The notes under the pieces are model-generated. The model made no database searches. It was not told the DNA's origin and saw nothing but the letters and a program-made list of their open reading frames with translations. A DNA stretch of 64,000 bases, taken from assembly GCF_022808175.1 (NCBI RefSeq), contig NZ_JALGBX010000012.1:186001-250000 (forward strand), written 5' to 3'. Source of the DNA: Streptomyces sp. AP-93. GTDB taxonomy: Bacteria > Actinomycetota > Actinomycetes > Streptomycetales > Streptomycetaceae. Position 1 is the first letter of the stretch; the number at the start of each line of letters is the position of its first letter. Shown here in pieces: positions 9,156 to 15,925 of the stretch. The position numbers were made by a program, and so were the translations under genes.

Positions 9156-9198
9156 GAATCCACCGGAGTGACCACTTCGGGATCACTCCGGTGGATTC
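9156..9198. terminator. second convergent-gene hairpin
   Basis: 16-bp perfect arms (9156-9171, 9183-9198) with an 11-base loop, immediately before the stop of the minus-strand HemG-like gene at 9204. It probably terminates that minus-strand transcript. Confidence 0.7.
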
Positions 9199-9203
9199 GA
9201 GGC

Positions 9204-10688
9204 TCACACTCCGACCGCGACCGAGGAGGCGGCGGCCGCCGCCTTCTTCACGAAGGGGAGGATCTGGTCGACGGCCCTGCGCGAGGTCATCATGCAGACA
9301 CCGACGCCCACGCCGTCGTACGCCGCACCGCACACCGCGAGTCCGGACTGGGTCGCCACGGTCTCACGGATCCGCCGCACGCGGTCCACGTGGCCGACGG
9401 TGTACTGCGGCAGGGCGCTCTCCCAGCGGCTCACCCGGGACGCCACCGGGACACCGGTCACGCCGGTGGCCTCGGCGAGCTCGGCCGTCGCCAGCGCGAC
9501 CAGGTCGGCGTCGTCGCGCTGGAGCAGGTGCTCCTCGCCGAACCGTCCGAGCGAGCAGCGCACGATCTCCACCTCGCCCGCCAGGTGCGGCCACTTCACC
9601 GTGGTGAAGGTGACCTCCTTGACGGCCTTGCCCTCCTCCGCCGGCACCCGGTAACCGGCGTAGCCGCGGCCCGAGAGCCCGCCGGGGAACGCCGTCTTCG
9701 GGTAGGCGAGCGTCACCATGACCGTGCTGGAGTACGGCACCTCGGTGAGCGCCGAGACGGCGGTGGCCGTACCCGGGACCCCGGCGAGCAGGCTGCTCGT
9801 CGGGCCGGCCGGGGTGGCGATGATGACCGCGTCGGCGTTGATGACCTCCGGGTCGGTGGCCGACCCCACGGTCACCTGCCAGCCGTCACCGCTGCGCGTC
9901 AGCTCCCGGACGGTGGTCCCGGTGCGCAGGGCGGTGTCCGGCGCGGCGTCCAGCACCTGCTGGATGATCGCCGCGGGCAGCGTGCCGAAGCCGCCCTCGA
10001 GGGTGGCGACGCTCACCGGCGGGGGCTTCTCGCCCTCCTGCAGGTGCGGCACCAGCGAGCCGGCCGCGTCCGCGAGCGAGATGTGATCGCGGGAGGCCCG
10101 CGCCAGCGGGGTCAGGGTGGCTTCGAACGACAGGTCCGCGGCACGCCCGGCGAACACACCGGCGAGGAACGGCTCGACGAGGCGGTCCACGACCTCCTGG
10201 CCGAACCGCCCGCCGACGAAGGACGCGACCGAGAGGTCGCCCTCCACGTCGAACGAGGGCAGTACGAGGTCCTGCCGCGCCCGCTCCATGCCCTCGGCGG
10301 AGAGCACCCCGGACCGGGCGAGGTCGTCCATGTCACAGGGCACACCCATGAACTGACGGTCGGGCTGGTGCCTGATCGCGCCCTGGGTCCAGATCGCCGA
10401 CGCGGTGACGGGGCCCGCCGACACGATCTGCTCGCCGAGTCCCGCCTCCTTGATCAGGCCGGTGGTCTTCTTGCGGTTGGCGTACAGCGACTCGGCGCCC
10501 TCGTCGACCGCGACCCCTGCCACGTCGGAGACCAGCAGCTTTCCGCCCAGCCGGGACGAGCCCTCGAGGAGCGTCACGCGCACCGGTTCGTTCCGCAGGT
10601 GGAACGCCGCCGCCAGTCCCGAGATCCCGCCACCGACGATGACCACGTGGGGCTTACCGCTCGCCTGAGCCTGTTCGCTCCCAGTCAT
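9204..10688 (-). CDS. hemG: protoporphyrinogen/coproporphyrinogen oxidase-like flavoprotein (HemG/HemY type)
   Basis: 494-aa FAD amine-oxidase-fold protein resembling actinobacterial HemG/HemY, which oxidises coproporphyrinogen or protoporphyrinogen with O2. It has N-terminal GGGISGLAAAFHL, LGGK (the GG-doublet arginine is absent), DEGAESL and a C-terminal flavin-contacting CGAAYDGVGV. Length suits the family. The ATG is preceded by AAGGAGC. No other haem genes are adjacent (no hemE, hemQ or hemC). Its neighbours are a hydroxylase and an SDR. It is therefore either an orphan housekeeping copy or a co-opted dehydrogenase acting on the metabolite. The family call is firm; the role in the cluster is not. 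Confidence 0.82.
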   Translation of the reverse strand: MTGSEQAQASGKPHVVIVGGGISGLAAAFHLRNEPVRVTLLEGSSRLGGKLLVSDVAGVAVDEGAESLYANRKKTTGLIKEAGLGEQIVSAGPVTASAIWTQGAIRHQPDRQFMGVPCDMDDLARSGVLSAEGMERARQDLVLPSFDVEGDLSVASFVGGRFGQEVVDRLVEPFLAGVFAGRAADLSFEATLTPLARASRDHISLADAAGSLVPHLQEGEKPPPVSVATLEGGFGTLPAAIIQQVLDAAPDTALRTGTTVRELTRSGDGWQVTVGSATDPEVINADAVIIATPAGPTSSLLAGVPGTATAVSALTEVPYSSTVMVTLAYPKTAFPGGLSGRGYAGYRVPAEEGKAVKEVTFTTVKWPHLAGEVEIVRCSLGRFGEEHLLQRDDADLVALATAELAEATGVTGVPVASRVSRWESALPQYTVGHVDRVRRIRETVATQSGLAVCGAAYDGVGVGVCMMTSRRAVDQILPFVKKAAAAASSVAVGV

Positions 10689-11037
10689 TCCACCAGCTCC
10701 TTCATGGTTACGGCGTTGTAAGGCCCGTACGGTCGGCGCCGAGACAGGCGTGGGCAGTCTGGCCGAGCGGCCCGGAACCCGGGTGGAGGACGCCTAGAAG
10801 GCGGGCCCGTCTCTCGCAATTGCGCGCAGGCCGTCCGTTCGACTGCGGACTCATCGCATTTGAACAGAGTGTTCCGACGGCATCATCGAAGGTGCCCAGG
10901 CGTTTGCGTTTCGTACCGTGAACGTATTAATTCATTGCTTGAAAACCGGGCGCACGACGTTCCGCTCGCCGCCTCTGCGTATCCGGCGAAGTGGCGTTCC
11001 GGGGGCAGCGGACCCGGACCTCACGAAAGGGAAAAAC
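10689..11037. promoter_or_regulatory. divergent promoter region, no gene
   Basis: 349-bp gap between the HemG-like gene (minus) and an SDR gene (plus). I see no coding sequence. It contains an AT-richer stretch around 10850-10935 and a short dyad (listed separately) that may be an operator. Confidence 0.5.
10862..10874. promoter_or_regulatory. candidate operator dyad GAACA-GAG-TGTTC
   Basis: Perfect 5-bp inverted repeat with a 3-bp spacer in the divergent promoter. It sits in a longer context, TTGAACAGAGTGTTC, and the TTGAAC half recurs at 13516-13521. A regulator site is inferred from symmetry and position only. Confidence 0.35.
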
Positions 11038-11766
11038 GTGCCGTTCGAGAAGGTCGCGCTCATCACGGGCGCCAACAAGGGCATCGGTTTCGCCATCGCG
11101 CGGCAACTCGGCGAGCAGGGGATCACCGTTCTCGTCGGCGCCCGGGACGAGGTGCTCGGCAAGCAGGCCGCCGACGCGCTGGCACAAGACGGCATCACGG
11201 CCGTGCCGCTCCGGCTCGACGTGACGGACCCGGCCTGCGTGGAGGAGGCGGCCCGCGAGATCGAGCGGCGGTACGGGCGCCTGGACATCCTGGTGAACAA
11301 CGCCGGTACCGCGGGCGGCTTCACCGGGACGCCCAGCGAGGCCACCGCCGCCGACCTGCGGGAGGTCTTCGAGACCAACGTGTTCGGGGTGGTCACCGTG
11401 ACCCACGCGCTGCTGCCGCTGCTGCGTCTTTCCCCGGCCGGCCGCATCGTCAACCTGTCCAGCCACGTGGCCTCGCTGACCCTGGGATCGGCTCCGAGCG
11501 GCCCTCTGGCGGGCCTCAGCATGATCGCCTACCAGTCCTCGAAGACCGCCCTGAACGCGGTGACGCTCGCGTACGCGAAGGAGCTGCGGGAGACCCCGAT
11601 CAAGGTCAACGCGGCGCTCCCCGGAGTGGTGGCGACCGACATGAACCACCACCGCGGGTTCCGGACCCCCGCCGAGGGCGCGGAGATCGCCGTACGGCTC
11701 GCCACCCTGGACGAGACCGGCCCGTCGGGCCAGTGCCTGGCGGACGACGGCCCCGTTCCCTGGTAG
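11038..11766 (+). CDS. short-chain dehydrogenase/reductase (carbonyl-reductase like)
   Basis: 242-aa classical SDR. The NAD(P)-binding motif is TGANKGIG, followed by NNAGTAGG and the active site Ser (NLSSH) with YQSSK as the Tyr/Lys pair. The sequence resembles plant/bacterial menthone- or carbonyl-reductase-like SDRs, with an inserted segment before the catalytic Tyr. The start was set at GTG 11038, preceded by AAAGGG; an earlier in-frame Met would add an unrelated Arg-rich N-terminus. It probably reduces a keto group of the pathway intermediate. The divergent HemG-like gene shares its promoter region. Confidence 0.85.
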   Translation: MPFEKVALITGANKGIGFAIARQLGEQGITVLVGARDEVLGKQAADALAQDGITAVPLRLDVTDPACVEEAAREIERRYGRLDILVNNAGTAGGFTGTPSEATAADLREVFETNVFGVVTVTHALLPLLRLSPAGRIVNLSSHVASLTLGSAPSGPLAGLSMIAYQSSKTALNAVTLAYAKELRETPIKVNAALPGVVATDMNHHRGFRTPAEGAEIAVRLATLDETGPSGQCLADDGPVPW

Positions 11767-11870
11767 CGCGGAACGTCACCATCCCGCGAGGGACCGCGGC
11801 CGTTCGCGGCCATCACACCCGATAGCCGGGCCGGGCGAGGCCCGGCGGGCACACGACATGGAGGCAGACA

Positions 11871-12749
11871 GTGGCGGTTGGAGAGACGATCCTGGTGACG
11901 GGCGGCACCGGCCGGCAGGGCGGAGAGGTCGCCCGCGACCTGCTGCGGCGCGGTTTCTCCGTGCGCGCCCTGGTCCGCGACCCGCAGAAGGCCGAGGCGC
12001 GGGCGCTGGAGGAGGCGGGCGCGGTCCTCGTCCGCGGTGACATGGACGACGAGGCCTCGCTGGCGGCGGCGACGGAGGGTGCGTACGGCGTCTTCAGCGT
12101 GCAGACCTTCCGGGGACCCGGCGGCATCGAGGCCGAGATCCGCCAGGGCAAGGCGGTGGCCGACGCCGCGGTGCGGGCCGGCGTGAAGCACTTCGTCTAC
12201 AGCTCGGTCGGCGGTGCGGACCGGGACACCCGCGTCCCGCACTTCGAGAGCAAGCTGGTGGGCGAGCAGTACCTGGCGACGCTCGACCTGCCGGTCACGG
12301 TGCTGCGGCCGGCGATGTTCCACAACATCCTCCTGGACATCGCCCCGCGCCCGAGGCAGGGCGAGCTCGTCCTGGCCATGTGGCTCGACCCCGAGACCTC
12401 GGTGCAGGTCATCGCGCCGAGCGACATCGGAGCCTTCGCCGCGGACGCCTTCGAGAACCCCCAGGAATGGATCGGCCGGACGGTCGACATCGCCAGCGAG
12501 GAGCTGACCGGGCCGCAGATGGCCGCGGCGTTCGAGGCCGTCTCCGGCATCCCGACCCGCTTCCAGCAGCTGCCCATCGAGCCGCTGCGCGCGGGCCGCC
12601 CGGACCTCGCCAACATGTTCGACTGGTTCGAGCGCGACGGTTTCCAGGCCGACCTGACCGAACTGCGCAAGAACAGGCCGAACCTGGTCTCCGTGGAGGC
12701 GTGGCTGAAGGACAACTGGACCGCCCCGGCGGCCGCGGCCCGCGGCTGA
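11871..12749 (+). CDS. NmrA-family NAD(P)-binding reductase
   Basis: 292-aa atypical SDR of the NmrA/isoflavone-reductase type. The N-terminal nucleotide-binding motif TGGTGRQGG is at about residues 9-17, the next arginine lies in RALVRDPQK, and YSSVGG is in the central sheet. The catalytic Tyr-x3-Lys is replaced by the family's divergent pattern (HFESK). GTG 11871 follows GGAGG at 11860-11864. Members bind NADP and act as redox sensors or as enone/quinone reductases. In this context a reductase acting on an aromatic intermediate is likely (inference). Confidence 0.85.
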   Translation: MAVGETILVTGGTGRQGGEVARDLLRRGFSVRALVRDPQKAEARALEEAGAVLVRGDMDDEASLAAATEGAYGVFSVQTFRGPGGIEAEIRQGKAVADAAVRAGVKHFVYSSVGGADRDTRVPHFESKLVGEQYLATLDLPVTVLRPAMFHNILLDIAPRPRQGELVLAMWLDPETSVQVIAPSDIGAFAADAFENPQEWIGRTVDIASEELTGPQMAAAFEAVSGIPTRFQQLPIEPLRAGRPDLANMFDWFERDGFQADLTELRKNRPNLVSVEAWLKDNWTAPAAAARG

Positions 12750-12780
12750 CGCCCGGGCCGGCCGTGGCGGACGCCGGGGC

Positions 12781-13398
12781 TCAGGCGAAGATCGGGTCCC
12801 GGGTCCGGGTGCGCTTGAGCTCGAAGAACCCGTCGGTCTGGGCCACCGCGAGCACACCGTCCCAGAGCTTCACCGCGGCCTCCCCCCGCGGGGTCGGCGT
12901 CACCACGGGGCCGAAGAAGGCCACGTCCCCCACGGCGATGACTGGGGTGCCCACATCGGTGCCGACGCGGGCGATGCCGTCGTGGTGCGAAGCGCGCACC
13001 GCGCCGTCGAACGCGTCGGACCCGGCCGCGCCGGCCAGGGCGGGATCCAGGCCCGAGGCGGCCAGGGCCGCCTCGTAAGTGGCCCGCTCCTTGGGCGCCT
13101 TCCCGAGGTGGAACCGGGTGCCGAGTTCGGTGTAGAGCCGGAGCAGCACCCCGGGTCCGTACGCGTCCTCGGCGGCGGCGCAGACCCGTACCGGCTCCAT
13201 GCGCAGGGCCAGGTCCCGGTGCCAGCGCTCGTCCAGGTCCGCACGTCCCTCGTTGAGCACCGTCAGGCTCATGATGTGCCAGCGGATCTCCAGGGGCCGT
13301 CGCTCTGCGACCTCGAGGACCCACCGGGATGTCATCCAGGCCCAGGGGCAGGTCGGGTCGAACCAGAAATCCACCGGGGTCGTGGTGTCGTGCGCCAA
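12781..13398 (-). CDS. DsbA-fold protein, mycothiol-dependent nitroreductase (Rv2466c) family, CPWA variant
   Basis: 205-aa thioredoxin-fold/DsbA protein. N-terminal VDFWFDPTCPWAW corresponds to the CPWC active site of M. tuberculosis Rv2466c, but the second Cys is Ala here. GTPVIAV supplies the cis-Pro and the C-terminus ELKRTRT matches the family. The start was chosen at a TTG (13396-13398), because GAGGAGG lies 8 bases upstream and the protein then begins just before the first strand; an earlier in-frame start at 13449 lacks such a site. With one Cys, a glutathione/mycothiol-transferase or isomerase-like role is more plausible than disulfide exchange (inference). Confidence 0.82.
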   Translation of the reverse strand: MAHDTTTPVDFWFDPTCPWAWMTSRWVLEVAERRPLEIRWHIMSLTVLNEGRADLDERWHRDLALRMEPVRVCAAAEDAYGPGVLLRLYTELGTRFHLGKAPKERATYEAALAASGLDPALAGAAGSDAFDGAVRASHHDGIARVGTDVGTPVIAVGDVAFFGPVVTPTPRGEAAVKLWDGVLAVAQTDGFFELKRTRTRDPIFA

Positions 13399-13492
13399 CG
13401 TCGGCCTCCTCAAGGCGACTGCACGGTCGCGGTCGGCACAGCCTGACAAGCGGGGTCGGATTCCCGGTCGAGTGTTAGTAGAGCTGGGCTCC

Positions 13493-13521
13493 GTTCAAAC
13501 GCGAGAATTCCCCGGTTGAAC
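13493..13521. promoter_or_regulatory. spaced inverted repeat in divergent promoter
   Basis: GTTCAA at 13493-13498 and TTGAAC at 13516-13521 form a 6-bp dyad with a 17-bp spacer between the DsbA-like (minus) and methyltransferase (plus) genes. The spacing also fits promoter-element distance, so this could be an operator or chance. Confidence 0.3.
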
Positions 13522-13619
13522 CCTTCTTGTCAATGATCTGAGAAACTCGGCCGGTTGCGGCGGGGAGAAGCGCCGACCTATGGTCTGGAATCCGAGAAAG
13601 TCACTCTGAGGGGAAAGCG

Positions 13620-14648
13620 ATGCCCGCATCGGCCGAGGTCCGCGACCAGTCGGATTCCTACGCGCTGCTCGAATTGATTCAGGGTGCCGTCATCACCCAG
13701 GCGATCTCCGTCGCGGCCAGGCTCGGCATCGCGGACGTGCTCGCCGACGCGCCGCTGTCCGCCGGGGACATCGCCCTGCGGGTCGAAGCCGACCCGCAGG
13801 CGACCCACCGGATCCTGCGCGCGCTGTCCGGCCACGGAGTCTTCGCTGTCCGTCCGGACGGCCGGTACGAGAACACGCCGCTGTCCGAAAAGCTCCGCGA
13901 GGACGCGCAGGACTCGATGCGGAAGTTCGCCCAGCTGATGAGCCACCCCCTGCTGCACGAGGAGTGGGGCCACCTGCTCACCACCGTGCAGACCGGCGAG
14001 GCCAACCTGCCCAAACTGCGCGGCATGAGCACGCTGGACTTCTTCCACGCGAACCACGCCTACGCCGCCGCGTTCTTCCAGGCGTTCGGCAAGGTCTCCG
14101 AGTCGGAGACCGACCCGGTCCTGGCCGCCTACGACTTCTCCCGGTTCGGCACCGTCGTGGACGTCATCGGCGGCCGCGGCTACCTCCTGGCGGGCGTCCT
14201 CCAGCAGGCGCCGGACGCCAAGGGCGTGCTGTACGACTTCGAGATCGCGACCGTGGACTCCGCCTCGCTCTTCGAGGAGGCCGGCGTCGCGGACCGCTAC
14301 ACCGTCGAGCACGGCAGCTACCTCGGTGAGCTGCCCAAGGGCGCTGATGCGTACCTGTACAAGCGCATCATCCACAACTTCTCCGAGGAAGACGCCCTGA
14401 CCGCCCTGCGCAACGCGCGCGAGGCGATCGGCCCCGACGGGAAGCTGCTCTGCATCGAGTACCTGCTCCCCGAGAACAACGAGCGCCACATCGGCCACAC
14501 CATCGACCTCTGGCTGATGCTGATGATCGGCTCCCAGGACCGCACCCTCGCGCAGTACACCGAGCTGTTCGCCAGGGCGGGCTTCAAGATCACCAGGGCG
14601 ATCCCCACCGCGTCACCGATCTCGATCATCGAGGCGATCCCGGTCTGA
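13620..14648 (+). CDS. SAM-dependent O-methyltransferase (AdoMet_MTase_2 type)
   Basis: 342-aa methyltransferase of the plant caffeate/polyketide O-methyltransferase family. It has an N-terminal winged-helix dimerisation domain (about 15-100; ADPQATHRILRAL), the SAM-binding loop VVDVIGGRGY (consensus DxGGGxG, with Ile in the third position), YLYKRIIHNF with the acid/His region, and a C-terminal ELFARAGF. ATG 13620 follows GAGGGGAAAG. Expected reaction: methylation of a phenolic hydroxyl. A family member without the canonical catalytic His may instead decarboxylate or hydroxylate. The region SEEDALTALRNA follows the His as expected. Confidence 0.87.
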   Translation: MPASAEVRDQSDSYALLELIQGAVITQAISVAARLGIADVLADAPLSAGDIALRVEADPQATHRILRALSGHGVFAVRPDGRYENTPLSEKLREDAQDSMRKFAQLMSHPLLHEEWGHLLTTVQTGEANLPKLRGMSTLDFFHANHAYAAAFFQAFGKVSESETDPVLAAYDFSRFGTVVDVIGGRGYLLAGVLQQAPDAKGVLYDFEIATVDSASLFEEAGVADRYTVEHGSYLGELPKGADAYLYKRIIHNFSEEDALTALRNAREAIGPDGKLLCIEYLLPENNERHIGHTIDLWLMLMIGSQDRTLAQYTELFARAGFKITRAIPTASPISIIEAIPV

Positions 14649-14734
14649 CGGCCCTGTCCGACGGCCCCGACCGACGGCCCTGTCCGACGTCCTCTCACCT
14701 TCCAGCGCACCGCTATCACACAGGAGAACTCCCG

Positions 14735-15166
14735 ATGGCTCAACGGATGGGCAACCCCTCCCTGGTCGTTCCCGGCGCCCTGCAGCCCCTGCTCGACCTG
14801 TCCGAGGTCATCGGCAAGGTCGGCGTGCCGCAGTCGACCCTCGACTTCATCCGGCTGCGCGTCGCCGGGCTCAACGGCCGGGTCTACACCTTCCCGACCG
14901 AGCCCGCGGACAAGCGCCTGCCCCTGGTGGACGCGTGGCGGACCGAGCCCTCCTTCACCGACGCCGAGCGCGCCGCCCTGGAGCTGGCCGAAGCCGTCAC
15001 CCTGCAGACCGACGCTCAGAACGCGCCGTCGGACGAGGTCTGGGCGAACTCCTCCAAGCACTACACGGACGTGCAGCTCGGCGCCCTGGTCATGCACATC
15101 AGCCTGGTCAACTTCTGGAACCGGGTGAACGTCGCCACCCACCAGGACGACGCGGTCTGGCGCTGA
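14735..15166 (+). CDS. carboxymuconolactone decarboxylase-fold protein lacking the CxxC
   Basis: 143-aa CMD/AhpD-like helical protein. In AhpD relatives the segment after RxSQxNGC contains a redox CxxC. Here it reads LRVAGLNGRVYTF, so both cysteines are gone. The rest of the fold is kept (WRTEPSFTDAERAALELAEAV, then VMHISLVNFWNRVN). It has a good site, AGGAGA, before ATG 14735. Loss of the thiols excludes a peroxidase/reductase role. A binding or non-redox lyase/cyclase function within the pathway is possible (inference). It is followed 18 bases later by the sulfotransferase gene. Confidence 0.8.
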   Translation: MAQRMGNPSLVVPGALQPLLDLSEVIGKVGVPQSTLDFIRLRVAGLNGRVYTFPTEPADKRLPLVDAWRTEPSFTDAERAALELAEAVTLQTDAQNAPSDEVWANSSKHYTDVQLGALVMHISLVNFWNRVNVATHQDDAVWR

Positions 15167-15184
15167 GGGAGAGGACCCATCACC

Positions 15185-15853
15185 GTGTTGAAGCTCATCA
15201 ACGCCGGCCTGGGCCGGACCGGCACCACATCACTCCAGGTGGCCCTGGAGCGGCTCGGCCTCGGGCCCTGCTTCCACATGTTCCAGATCGTCGACGACGA
15301 GCAGCGCCTCGCCCAGTGGGAGCGGATCATCTGCGACGGCGAGCGCCCCGACTGGGCCGCGCTGTACGACGGCTTCGCCTCAGCGGTGGACGGCCCCTCC
15401 ACGGTCTACTACCAGCAGATCAGCGAGGCGCTCCCCGGGACCAAGGTGGTCCTCACGGTGCGCGACGCCGAGGGCTGGTACAAGAGCACGTACGACACGC
15501 TGTACCAGTTCGCGCTGCGGACCACGGAGCACCCGCCCGAGCCGGGCTCCCGGCAGGCCCGGCTGTTCCGCGTCGTCAACGCCCTGGTCTGGGACGGCCT
15601 CTTCGACGGCCGGTTCTCGGACAAGGACCACGCCATCAAGGTCTACCACCGGCACACCGAGGACGTCGTGCGCGCCCTCGGCGCGGACAACGTCCTCGTG
15701 TACGACGTGAAGCAGGGGTGGGAGCCGCTGTGCGCGTTCCTCGGGGTCGAGGTTCCCGACGAGGAGTTCCCGCGCGCCAACAGCACCGAGGAGATGCGTC
15801 GGCGGATAGCCCAGGCGGCCGCCGCCGGCCCCGGGCCGGTCCCTGCCGGCTGA
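15185..15853 (+). CDS. sulfotransferase family protein
   Basis: 222-aa P-loop sulfotransferase. The PAPS 5'-phosphosulfate loop is GLGRTGTTSL near residues 8-17. The 3'-phosphate region is VVLTVRDAEGWYKS, and the helix NVLVYDVKQGWEPLCAFLG is typical of the family. These enzymes transfer sulfuryl from PAPS to hydroxyl or amine groups. The GTG start at 15185 is 18 bases after the CMD-like gene. A complete PAPS-making gene set (cysC, cysD, cysN) lies nearby on the opposite strand, fitting sulfation of the cluster product (inference). Confidence 0.83.
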   Translation: MLKLINAGLGRTGTTSLQVALERLGLGPCFHMFQIVDDEQRLAQWERIICDGERPDWAALYDGFASAVDGPSTVYYQQISEALPGTKVVLTVRDAEGWYKSTYDTLYQFALRTTEHPPEPGSRQARLFRVVNALVWDGLFDGRFSDKDHAIKVYHRHTEDVVRALGADNVLVYDVKQGWEPLCAFLGVEVPDEEFPRANSTEEMRRRIAQAAAAGPGPVPAG

Positions 15854-15880
15854 GCCGGCGAGGCTCGTAGCGCGCCCCGC

Positions 15881-15909
15881 GGGCCCGCGCCGTTCACCGG
15901 CGCGGGCCC
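15881..15909. terminator. convergent terminator hairpin
   Basis: 12-bp perfect arms (15881-15892, 15898-15909) with a 5-base loop, between the sulfotransferase (plus) and multicopper oxidase (minus) stops. Confidence 0.75.
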
Positions 15910-15925
15910 ACGGCGTTGTTGTGCG

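Noticed and set aside
13493..13521. The GTTCAA/TTGAAC pair as a firm operator
   Set aside because: 6-bp arms at 17-bp spacing can also be promoter-element geometry, so it is left as a low-confidence site.
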